A DNA stretch of 64,000 nucleotides from assembly GCF_029392075.1 (NCBI RefSeq), contig NZ_CP113929.1, forward strand, positions 620,001 through 684,000, read 5' to 3'. The position numbers were made by a program, and so were the translations under genes. Below, piece after piece: positions 27,286 to 34,875 of the stretch. Below the pieces are notes generated by a model. It was not told the DNA's origin and made no database searches. It saw only the letters and a list, made by a program, of their open reading frames with translations. Origin of the DNA: Bifidobacterium sp. ESL0704. Its GTDB lineage: Bacteria; Actinomycetota; Actinomycetes; Actinomycetales; Bifidobacteriaceae. How positions within the stretch are numbered: position 1 is the stretch's first letter; every line of letters starts with the position of its first letter.

Positions 27286-28263
27286 TTATCCGGTTTTTGT
27301 GGTTTTGTTGCCAGACGCTGCGAGACTGCTGCATCTCCTGTATCGTCGGCGAAGGAGAAGGTTGTCGCCATGCCTGATCATCTTTGCATCAGTGAATGGT
27401 TCATGTGCCAATACTCGTTTGCCTGATGCCTGTTGCAACGCGGAGATGATGGTTTTGAAGATATCCGAATACGTGCCGAATTCGACAAGATCATAGAAGT
27501 CTTGGGCGTAGACGGTGATGATCTTCCATCCCGCTTTTCTGAGTCGTTGCCTTTTATGTGTATCCGAGATTACCTGTGCCTTGTCGAAATGGTATTGTCC
27601 GTCATATTCAATTCCGATATGGTGTTTCGGCCATGCAAGATCAATCGACCAGTTATGTCCTTCTTCAGGATCGGCAACCTGGGCATTTACTTTCAAACCG
27701 CCTAATCCCAGTCTCGCCAGCTGTATCCGTAGACGACTTTCCATTGATGAATCCGTATTCTCTCGCATAAAACTCAATGAGGTCGCGCATTTCTTCAATT
27801 GTGGCGTATTCGGGTGCAGCTTGTCCATAAACATTTGAAAATCGCTGAGTGAAAGACGTCGAATGGCATGGTTCCCGCGCATCATGCTATCGCCAAGAAC
27901 GATAAGCTCCGTCCAGTCGAGATAAGCGGCCATCTGCCACCAAACGAATACGGGCGGAACCGCTGAGATTGCTTCGTCGACATCAATGGGTTCAAAATGG
28001 ATTCTTGATGTATGGCAGGAGATGAGTTCGGCATTGGGCAATCGGTCGGTGTTGCTCCTGTCGGTGAGGATATGGATCTTATCCTGGTTGATGCGGGAAT
28101 GTGAGGGCAGCTCAATGCGTAACAATTTGAGTGCCGTGGTGTGACAGGCGATTATCCCTTTGCCGAATATTGTTGTTAGGCCGTGAAGGGAGTCTGCAGT
28201 TTCATTGCGGATGGCATCGAGCTGTTGGTAAGCGATGCTTTGTGTGTCATAAATGTTTGTCAT
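27286..28263 (-). CDS. DUF559-type endonuclease-like protein with AbiEi-like N-terminus
   Basis: A 325-residue protein. The C-terminal part (about 190-280) has the DUF559/Vsr-like PD-(D/E)XK pattern: an ESRLRIQL helix, then IDLAWPKHHIGIEYDG with candidate catalytic Asp and Glu, then LRKAGWKIITVYAQDF. The N-terminal part resembles AbiEi-type antitoxin-like domains common in actinobacteria. Cellular role unknown. GC content is near 43-45% in sampled lines, well below neighbours, which suggests transfer. The ATG at 28263 lacks a strong ribosome binding site. TTGGTGCACCAA arrays lie on both sides, 60 bases past its end and about 105 bases before its start. Confidence 0.75.
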   Translation of the reverse strand: MTNIYDTQSIAYQQLDAIRNETADSLHGLTTIFGKGIIACHTTALKLLRIELPSHSRINQDKIHILTDRSNTDRLPNAELISCHTSRIHFEPIDVDEAISAVPPVFVWWQMAAYLDWTELIVLGDSMMRGNHAIRRLSLSDFQMFMDKLHPNTPQLKKCATSLSFMRENTDSSMESRLRIQLARLGLGGLKVNAQVADPEEGHNWSIDLAWPKHHIGIEYDGQYHFDKAQVISDTHKRQRLRKAGWKIITVYAQDFYDLVEFGTYSDIFKTIISALQQASGKRVLAHEPFTDAKMIRHGDNLLLRRRYRRCSSLAASGNKTTKTG

Positions 28264-28367
28264 GCATTCAAGCGTAAATGCTATTGCTTTCCGAGTGAAG
28301 CTAAAACGGGTACTGTGGTCGAATGCTCGGAGTTATCCACATTTCGGCGTGTCGTTCGATTCTAAAT

Positions 28368-28530
28368 GTGAAAAGTGCAATTTTTGGGTGGTCTTGGTGC
28401 ACCAAGCGCATCGATATCATATAAATCGGCATCAATTCTTTAAAAATAGGCCATCTTGGTGCACCAAGATGACGTTATTCTGGTAAATGACTCCTAAATC
28501 TGTTGAATTCCGCTCACTTGGTGGCACCAA
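28368..28530. repeat. 62-bp-period palindrome array, TTGGTGCACCAA family, locus C
   Basis: Cores at 28394-28405, 28456-28467 and 28518-28530, exactly 62 bp apart. The second is inside CATCTTGGTGCACCAAGATG at 28452-28471, identical to the 20-bp palindrome at 2235-2254. The sub-motif GTGAAAAGTGC at 28368 precedes the first core by 26 bases, as in locus A. The array separates the start of the DUF559 gene from dapB. Confidence 0.88.
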
Positions 28531-28620
28531 CATATACAAAATAACGGAAATGCGGGGAAGCGCGAGATTGTCGTTGTACGATTGACGATGAATTGATTTT
28601 TAGGCTGGAAGGTAGGAGTG

Positions 28621-29373
28621 ATGATCAGAGTTTCAGTGGTCGGTGCGCAGGGACGCATGGGCGGCAGCGTGGTCGAGGCGGTCAACTCCGCAGATGATAT
28701 GCAAATCGTCAATCAGGTCGGCGAGCATGACGATATCGCCGCCATCACGCCGGACAATACGGACGTGGCGGTGGAGTTCACCGTGCCGAGTGCCTCGCTA
28801 GGCAATGTCCTGAAACTTGTGGCCCAGGGCGTCGACGTCGTGGTGGGCACCACCGGTTGGACCGATGAGAAGCTCGATCAGGTCAAGACCGCGCTCGCCA
28901 AAGCCCCGCGCCGCGATCAGGCCGTCTTCATCGCCCCGAACTTTGCCATTTCCGCGGTCCTGGCCGACAAGTTCGCCGCGCAGGCCGCCAAATACTTCAC
29001 TTCCGCCGAGGTCATCGAATTGCATCACCCCGACAAGGTCGACGCCCCTTCCGGCACCGCCATCCACACCGCCCAGGCGATTGCGCAGGCCCGCCAGCAG
29101 GCTGGTTGCGCCCCGATGCCCGACGGCACGCAGGGCGAGGCGGCTTCCCGCGGCCAGATCGTCGACGGCGTACACGTCCACGCGGTGCGTCTTCAGGGCC
29201 TCAATGCCCACGAGGAAGTGCTGCTGGGCAACACCGGCGAGCAGCTGGTCATCCGCGCCGACAGCTTCGACCGCGCCTCCTTCATGCCCGGCGTCCTGCT
29301 GGCGGTGCGCAATATCGCCTCCGGCTCCCATCCCGGCCTGACCGTCGGCCTCGACGCGTTCCTCGACCTTTAA
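28621..29373 (+). CDS. dapB: 4-hydroxy-tetrahydrodipicolinate reductase
   Basis: Reduces hydroxy-tetrahydrodipicolinate to tetrahydrodipicolinate in diaminopimelate and lysine synthesis. The 250-residue protein has the nucleotide-binding VGAQGRMGG motif, VVVGTTGWT, the APNFAISAVL segment and the catalytic ELHHPDKVDAPSGTA motif. An in-frame GTG at 28618 precedes the ATG; I chose 28621 since the protein then begins MIRVSVVGA like its relatives. dapA follows 44 bases downstream on the same strand, so the two probably form an operon. Confidence 0.94.
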   Translation: MIRVSVVGAQGRMGGSVVEAVNSADDMQIVNQVGEHDDIAAITPDNTDVAVEFTVPSASLGNVLKLVAQGVDVVVGTTGWTDEKLDQVKTALAKAPRRDQAVFIAPNFAISAVLADKFAAQAAKYFTSAEVIELHHPDKVDAPSGTAIHTAQAIAQARQQAGCAPMPDGTQGEAASRGQIVDGVHVHAVRLQGLNAHEEVLLGNTGEQLVIRADSFDRASFMPGVLLAVRNIASGSHPGLTVGLDAFLDL

Positions 29374-29417
29374 GGTAGGGGCGTTAAGCGTCCCGCCCGC
29401 CAAGTAGCGTTAAAGCT

Positions 29418-30329
29418 ATGAGTGAGTCTTCAATGCATCTACTTGATTCGGCGCCGTTTGGCCGTGTTATCCCCGCCATGGTGACGCCGATGCACGATGA
29501 TGGTTCCATCGATTTTCAGTCTTCCGCGGCACTGGCCAAGCATTTGGTCGCCTCTGGTGCCGATGGCCTGTTGGTCAATGGCACGACCGGTGAATCCCCG
29601 GTCACCCACATGGATGAGAAGGTCAAGCTCGTTGAAGTGGTCAAGGAAGCCGTCGACGTGCCGGTGATTTCCGGCGCAGGTTCCAACGACACCGCCCATA
29701 CGGTACGTATGGTCGAGCAGACGCAGGAGGCCGGCGCAGACGCGGTGCTGGTGGTCGCTCCTTATTATTCCCGTCCTTCGCAAGAGGGCATTTTCCGCCA
29801 TTATCAGGCGGTCAACGAGTCGGCGGACAAGCCGATCATCGTTTACGACGTTCCCGGACGAACCGGTGTGCATCTTGAGCTTGAAACGTATCGTCGTCTC
29901 GCCGGGCTTGACCATATCAAGGCGGTCAAGGATGCCACGGGAGACATCGCAGGAGCCGTGCGCAAGCGTATGGAAACCGGTCTGACTTGGTATTCCGGTG
30001 ATGACGCGCTCTTCCTGCCGTTCCTTTCCATCGGCGCCGTCGGTATTATTTCGGTAATTGCGCATGTCGCGTCGAACCCGATGCGTCAGCTTGCCGATGC
30101 TTTCGATCGCGGTGACATCCACGAAGCCCAGCGTCTTGCCGTCCGTCTGGCTCCGCTGGTCGACGCCATCAACGGCACCGGATTCCAGGGTGTGCTTGCC
30201 AAGGCCGCGCTGCACGAGCGTGGATGGCTTGACGAGACCACGATGCGCCTGCCGAATGTCGGTCCGGGCCAGCCGGAATTTGAGCGCGCCCATCAGGGTA
30301 TGGTCGCTGCCGGTATCCTGGATGCCTAG
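29418..30329 (+). CDS. dapA: 4-hydroxy-tetrahydrodipicolinate synthase
   Basis: Condenses pyruvate with aspartate semialdehyde, entering the diaminopimelate/lysine branch. A 303-residue TIM-barrel lyase of the DHDPS family with the signature VNGTTGESP, the YDVPGRTG tyrosine segment and the Schiff-base lysine K171 in IKAVKDATGD. No strong ribosome binding site precedes ATG 29418; translation may depend on dapB upstream. It ends at a rho-independent terminator before rnj. Confidence 0.94.
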   Translation: MSESSMHLLDSAPFGRVIPAMVTPMHDDGSIDFQSSAALAKHLVASGADGLLVNGTTGESPVTHMDEKVKLVEVVKEAVDVPVISGAGSNDTAHTVRMVEQTQEAGADAVLVVAPYYSRPSQEGIFRHYQAVNESADKPIIVYDVPGRTGVHLELETYRRLAGLDHIKAVKDATGDIAGAVRKRMETGLTWYSGDDALFLPFLSIGAVGIISVIAHVASNPMRQLADAFDRGDIHEAQRLAVRLAPLVDAINGTGFQGVLAKAALHERGWLDETTMRLPNVGPGQPEFERAHQGMVAAGILDA

Positions 30330-30409
30330 GTTTTAAGAAGGTTTTGACGATACAGCAAGGCAAAAGCATCACTCATTGCAGCGGGGGAGTCGACGGCGCG
30401 TAAGCGTTC

Positions 30410-30433
30410 GCGGGCTTTCGTCCGCTGTTTTTA
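30410..30433 (+). terminator. terminator after dapA
   Basis: GCGGGC, loop TTTC, GTCCGC (one G-T pair), then TGTTTTTA. It lies about 80 bases after the dapA stop and 56 before rnj, so rnj may have its own promoter. Confidence 0.75.
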
Positions 30434-30488
30434 TACCTCGTCCACACACAGGTGCGGACACTAAGAAAACAGAAAACAGTTAAAGAAT

Positions 30489-32495
30489 ATGACAGAAACA
30501 AAAGAAAAAACTACCGCCACGCATCGCCGTGGCAGCGCCAACAAGGCACGCGCTCGCAAAAGCGAAGAAGTTGCCCAGAATTCCGAGAAGCGCACGAGTG
30601 CCAAGAGCGGTGAGAAACGCACAAGCAGCAAGCGTAGCGAATCCCGTAGCTCCTCCCGTTCGGGTGGACGTCGTTCGGGCGGCTCGAATTCTTCGCGGAA
30701 CACCCGTGGCGGAAGCCGTTCGGGCAGCCGCCGTTCCAACCCGCGCTCTGTTTCGCGCACTCCCGGCACCTCGCCCAACCAGGACGCCGTGCTGATTGCT
30801 CCACCGAAGTACCGCAAGGGCTCCATGCGTATCGTCCCGCTCGGAGGCTTGGGCGAAATCGGCCGCAACATGAACGTGGTCGAATACAACGGCCATCTGC
30901 TGTTGGTTGATTGCGGCGTGCTCTTCCCCGACGAGGCGCAGCCCGGCGTCGATCTCATCCTCCCTGATTTCAGCTATATCAAGGACAGGCTCGACGACGT
31001 CGAGGCGCTCGTATTGACCCACGGCCACGAAGACCATATCGGCGGTGTGCCCTACCTGCTGAATCTGCGTCCGGACATCCCGCTGATCGGCTCGAAGCTC
31101 ACGCTCGCCTTTGTCAAGGCCAAGTGCGAGGAACACCATCAGAACCCGCGCTGCGTCGAGGTCAATGGCCGCGACAAGCTCAAGGTCGGCCCGTTCAACC
31201 TCGAATTCGTCGCCGTCACCCACTCCATTCCGGATGCCTTGGCTGTGTGCATCAGCACGCCTGCCGGCACCGTCATCGACACCGGCGATTTCAAGCTCGA
31301 TCAGCTGCCGATCGACCACCGCATCACCGACTTGGTGGAATTCGGCAAGCTCGGCGAGAAGGGCGTCGACCTGGTGATGGTCGATTCCACCAACGCCGAG
31401 GTATCCGGCTTTGTTCGCCCGGAAAGCACCATCGGCCCCGAGCTCGAGCGTGCCTTCAGCGAGGCCACCCGCAAGATCATCGTCGCCTCCTTCTCCAGCC
31501 ATGTCCACCGCGTCCAGCAGGTCGTCGACGCCGCGCACAAGGTTGGCCGCAAGGTCGTCTTCGTCGGCCGTTCGATGGTACGCAACATGTCCATCGCCGC
31601 CGATCTCGGCTATCTGCATATTCCCGAAGGCACCGTGGTCGATCTGAAGCAGGCCAAGGACATCCAGGACAACAAGCTTGTCTATATGTGCACTGGTTCG
31701 CAGGGCGAGCCGATGGCCGCGCTCGGCCGCATCGCCGACGGCACCCACCGTGACATCACCATCAACGAGTTCGACACCGTGGTGATGGCCAGCTCCCTGA
31801 TTCCCGGCAACGAGAACGAGGTCTATGGCATGATCAACAAGCTCGTGCAGAAAGGCGCGCGCGTGGTCAACCGCGACAACGCGAAGATCCACGTCTCCGG
31901 CCACTCCAACGAAGGCGAGCTCACCTACTTCTACAACATCCTCAAGCCCAAGTGCGTCATGCCGATTCACGGCGAGAACCGCCACCTGGTCGCCAACGGC
32001 CTCGTCGCCGTCAAGACCGGCGTCGATCCGAAGAACGTCGTGCTTGCCGAGGACGGCGATGTCGTCGATCTTTATCACGGCCAGGCCGCGGTCGTCGGAT
32101 CCGTGCCATGCGCCTACGTCTACGTCGATGGAGACACCGTCGGCGAGCTGACCGACGAGGAGCTCGAGAAGCGCAAGATTCTCGGCACCGAAGGCTTCGT
32201 CTCCATCTTCGCCGTGGTCGACACCGACGCCAAGAACGTCATCTCGGGCCCGAAGGTCTACATGAACGCAATCCCCGATGACGAGAGCGATCTCGACAAG
32301 GTGCGTCGCCAGATCGTCGGCCAGCTCGAGGACGCGATGATGCAGGGCACCCACGACACCCACAAGCTCCAGCAGATCATGCGCCGCACCATCGGCGGCT
32401 GGGTCTCCCGTCAGCTTCATCGCAAGCCGATGATCGTCCCGGTCATCGCCGATGTCGCCCACGACGTCATCGACGGCACTCCGTCTGGCAGGTGA
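30489..32495 (+). CDS. rnj: ribonuclease J
   Basis: A metallo-beta-lactamase/beta-CASP RNase with 5' exonuclease and endonuclease activity in rRNA maturation and mRNA decay. The 668-residue protein has the metal-binding motif H178-G-H180-E-D182-H183, then the beta-CASP region with SFSSHVHRVQQ, the VSGHSNEGELTYFY block and the MPIHGENRH motif, and a C-terminal domain typical of RNase J. The first 100 or so residues are an Arg/Ser/Gly-rich, probably disordered basic extension seen in actinobacterial homologues. The ribosome binding site before ATG 30489 is weak. Confidence 0.94.
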   Translation: MTETKEKTTATHRRGSANKARARKSEEVAQNSEKRTSAKSGEKRTSSKRSESRSSSRSGGRRSGGSNSSRNTRGGSRSGSRRSNPRSVSRTPGTSPNQDAVLIAPPKYRKGSMRIVPLGGLGEIGRNMNVVEYNGHLLLVDCGVLFPDEAQPGVDLILPDFSYIKDRLDDVEALVLTHGHEDHIGGVPYLLNLRPDIPLIGSKLTLAFVKAKCEEHHQNPRCVEVNGRDKLKVGPFNLEFVAVTHSIPDALAVCISTPAGTVIDTGDFKLDQLPIDHRITDLVEFGKLGEKGVDLVMVDSTNAEVSGFVRPESTIGPELERAFSEATRKIIVASFSSHVHRVQQVVDAAHKVGRKVVFVGRSMVRNMSIAADLGYLHIPEGTVVDLKQAKDIQDNKLVYMCTGSQGEPMAALGRIADGTHRDITINEFDTVVMASSLIPGNENEVYGMINKLVQKGARVVNRDNAKIHVSGHSNEGELTYFYNILKPKCVMPIHGENRHLVANGLVAVKTGVDPKNVVLAEDGDVVDLYHGQAAVVGSVPCAYVYVDGDTVGELTDEELEKRKILGTEGFVSIFAVVDTDAKNVISGPKVYMNAIPDDESDLDKVRRQIVGQLEDAMMQGTHDTHKLQQIMRRTIGGWVSRQLHRKPMIVPVIADVAHDVIDGTPSGR

Positions 32496-32570
32496 GGCTG
32501 AGCTGAGCATCGGCCGCTTGCGGTGTGAGGTCGGTATGATGCCAAGCATCGTCGCTCAATGATTATCGCA

Positions 32571-32602
32571 TTTCCCCGACAGGTTCCGGCCTGCCGGGGA
32601 AA
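32571..32602. terminator. possible terminator after rnj
   Basis: 13-bp arms 32571-32583 and 32590-32602 (TTTCCCCG.. with ..CGGGGAAA) with one A-C mismatch and a 6-base loop. It lies 75 bases after the rnj stop. The A/T ends of the stem could serve as the U-tract. Confidence 0.6.
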
Positions 32603-32794
32603 TTGCTATGTGAACGTTTCTCGAACCTCTGGCTGGCCGGCGTCGTGCTGGGCTTTTGACGGCATAGAGTATTGAGTCGTTGTACGGCCTGACTTGGTTT
32701 CAGATGGCCGAGGCTGTCGCGGTATATGCTTGAGGCATGTGATACGGCAGTGGTCTGAACAAGAACAATGATATGGACCACAAGGAATGAACGT

Positions 32795-33637
32795 ATGAAA
32801 AAGATATTTCCTGTCACGGCGATCGGCGCTTTGGTGTTGTTGATCATCGGCACATTCGCTGACCTGCGCATCGACCAGACGCTCTATATGCCCGGCAACG
32901 GTTTCTCGGCCTTCTTCGAGCGGCTGGCACCGCTGATTGGCGCGACCGTGCTGATGATCGGTGCAGCGTTGCTTTTCTGGACCTACGAATTCACGCGAGA
33001 AAACCTTGTGAAACTCGTGGTTTCCGGTGTTGTCTATCTCGGTTCGACACTGGTGGGGCTCATATTATGCTACAAATACTGCCATCTGTTCGGGATGGCA
33101 TACGGTGTCATTGTGGCTGTGCTGATTGCCTGTATCGTCTACAAGATACCCGACGAGCTAAAGCAGCGCTATCGTTGGGCAGGCATCGCGATAGTGGCGG
33201 TGTTCCTGTGTTCGATTGGTGTGCTGGAAGTCGCCAAGGTCATCTGGGGCCGTGTCCGTTTCCGCGCGATGCAAGGTGACCTCGACCTGTTCACGCCTTG
33301 GTATCATCCGAACGGCAAGCACTACCTCTCCGCCGTCACGGTGCGCGACAATATCAAGTCCTTCCCCTCCGGCCATTCGCAATTCGCCGGTGTGACCCTT
33401 TCGCTTTGCCTGCTTGCTTTGGTCAACCCGCGTTGGAAGAACAGGGAGAGTATGGTCTACGGCGTCGCCCTGGCCTATGCGCTTATCGTCATGTTCAGCC
33501 GCATGATGCAGGGCGCCCATTTCCTCTCTGACGTCACCGTCGGCTTCGCCCTGCCGATGCTCGCGCTCTGGCTGGCCCATCATCTGCTGCTCAAGCAGCT
33601 TGCGCAGCGCTATCCGCAAGAATACGAGCTCGCATGA
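32795..33637 (+). CDS. PAP2-superfamily membrane phosphatase
   Basis: A 280-residue membrane protein with about six helices and the three motifs of PAP2 phosphatases: KVIWGRVRFR, PSGH with H194, and SRMMQGAHFLSDV with catalytic H242. Likely substrates are lipid phosphates such as phosphatidic acid or undecaprenyl pyrophosphate; the sequence does not decide. Frame is open from 32768; I chose ATG 32795 because AAGGAA lies nine bases upstream and MKKIF directly precedes the first membrane helix. Monocistronic. Confidence 0.85.
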   Translation: MKKIFPVTAIGALVLLIIGTFADLRIDQTLYMPGNGFSAFFERLAPLIGATVLMIGAALLFWTYEFTRENLVKLVVSGVVYLGSTLVGLILCYKYCHLFGMAYGVIVAVLIACIVYKIPDELKQRYRWAGIAIVAVFLCSIGVLEVAKVIWGRVRFRAMQGDLDLFTPWYHPNGKHYLSAVTVRDNIKSFPSGHSQFAGVTLSLCLLALVNPRWKNRESMVYGVALAYALIVMFSRMMQGAHFLSDVTVGFALPMLALWLAHHLLLKQLAQRYPQEYELA

Positions 33638-33658
33638 TTGTGTTGAGATGAGACTAGT

Positions 33659-33747
33659 ACGAGCGGTAGCTACCAGATTTGGTGGTTGCCGCTCGTCGAT
33701 TCAAAAAACTTGTGTGGGCCACCCGCCGAAGCCAACGACCCACACAA
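33659..33747. other. two consecutive stem-loops after the PAP2 gene
   Basis: Stem one: ACGAGCGG 33659-33666 with CCGCTCGT 33689-33696. Stem two: TTGTGTGGG 33710-33718 with CCCACACAA 33739-33747. They may be the 3' end of the PAP2 message, a terminator pair with the opposing gene, or a small structured RNA. The rest of 33638-33956 shows no supported gene. Confidence 0.4.
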
Positions 33748-33956
33748 ATCCATGTAACAAGCAGTACGGAGGAATAATAGCGCTCTGTCGATGGAGTCCA
33801 ACGGAGCGAAGCGTTGAAGACCCGGGCCATTGCCCCGAAGCGAACCGGCTCAAACCGACATTTCTGTCGTATTACAATGGCGTTCGGTTCTCCAATTTTC
33901 TCAATGCTTCTTGATTTCGGCGGTGGAGTAATCTGCCGCCGATTTTGATATCGGGG

Positions 33957-34241
33957 TTATTTCACCGCGGAAACGTAGACCTTGTGGCTGCGGGGGAATT
34001 CGCGCTTGAACGCCTGTTTGATGGCGTGCTTGCATTCGTGGGCGTCGTGCTTGTCCGAGGTGAAGGCCGTGCTTTCTTCGCGGTAACCCTGTTCGTGCAG
34101 GATCAGGCCGTTTTCGTCGTGTTCAAGGCACAGCGAACGGTCTTTTTTCGCGGTCCAGAAGCTGAGTTTTTTATATTCCGATTTTGCCGGCGTCGCGTTC
34201 TCCATCATGCTCAGCGCTTGTTTCACGGGAATCAGTCGCAT
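33957..34241 (-). CDS. hypothetical protein, second gene of an overlapping pair
   Basis: A 94-residue basic protein that I do not recognise. It has no signal peptide, membrane segment or obvious helix-turn-helix; the C-terminal half carries an amphipathic CKHAIKQAFKREFP stretch. The start is well supported: GAAGGAGG lies seven bases before ATG 34241. That start overlaps the last ten bases of the preceding gene, so the two are translationally coupled. The pair sits between the PAP2 gene and pepN, opposite to both. Possible partner or antidote of the upstream protein; see there. Confidence 0.7.
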   Translation of the reverse strand: MRLIPVKQALSMMENATPAKSEYKKLSFWTAKKDRSLCLEHDENGLILHEQGYREESTAFTSDKHDAHECKHAIKQAFKREFPRSHKVYVSAVK

Positions 34242-34630
34242 AGTCCGGCCTCCTTCAGGTCGCGTTCGAGCATATGGGTGAATTCGTCCTTCTGCAGCAC
34301 CGAGGAGATGAACAGCACGTTGATGTCGTTGTCGCTTTTATGTTTATCGTCGGTATCGCCGTGGGTCTTACTGTTGTTGTCTCCATTCGTAGCGTCCGGT
34401 ATATGGACGACGAACGCGACGCGTGCGGAACCGGTGCGCTTGAGGTTGATGCGGCATTCGTAGACGCACTGCCCGCCGACCCGCGCCGACACCGCGCGCT
34501 TGACCTTCGACATCCCGGTTTCCAGCTGTAGTCCCAACGCTTTTTCGATGCAGGACTTGATGGTTTTCTCGTCGTCGCGATGCTTCTTGAAAAACTGCTT
34601 GCACCCGGAACGCTCATACGTAACATTCAT
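34232..34630 (-). CDS. hypothetical protein, possibly RelE/HigB-like fold
   Basis: A 132-residue protein from ATG 34630; the frame is open to 34777 with other starts at 34675 and 34777. I prefer 34630 because AGGAAAG lies about ten bases upstream and the product then begins MNVTYERSGCKQFFKK, a layout like small RelE/HigB-type toxins. The later CRINLKRTGSARVAFVVHI and NVLFISSVLQKDEF segments fit the strands and final helix of that fold, with an acidic Asp/Asn/His-rich insertion between them. This is pattern resemblance only; no catalytic residues are confirmed. It overlaps the next gene by ten bases. Confidence 0.6.
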   Translation of the reverse strand: MNVTYERSGCKQFFKKHRDDEKTIKSCIEKALGLQLETGMSKVKRAVSARVGGQCVYECRINLKRTGSARVAFVVHIPDATNGDNNSKTHGDTDDKHKSDNDINVLFISSVLQKDEFTHMLERDLKEAGLCD

Positions 34631-34832
34631 ACCGACGCGGCTTTCCTGATGGTTCCCCTTGATGCTTTCAAGCATAAAGCCGCGCCAGACATCATCGGTG
34701 GTTGTGTTGCGCGTTTCGGTTGGTCTGCCGATCCCGTGCCTGCTTTCTCGCAATCGGATATCGACCCGTGAATTCATGCGATTGATTACGGTTTTCGCGC
34801 AAAGCGCTGTCCGGTGACGGCTCCGGCTGGCA

Positions 34833-34838
34833 TAATGG
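34833..34838 (+). promoter_or_regulatory. -10 element of pepN
   Basis: CATAAT at 34833-34838, preceded by TGG to give an extended -10 (TGGCATAAT), 37 bases before the pepN start. Confidence 0.5.
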
Positions 34839-34875
34839 AAGCATCGTATTATTTCCCAATCTCAAAAGGAGCGAA

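Noticed and set aside
33600..33914. Plus-strand frame after the PAP2 gene
   Set aside because: Overlaps the PAP2 3' end in another frame, has no ribosome binding site and a non-protein-like composition.
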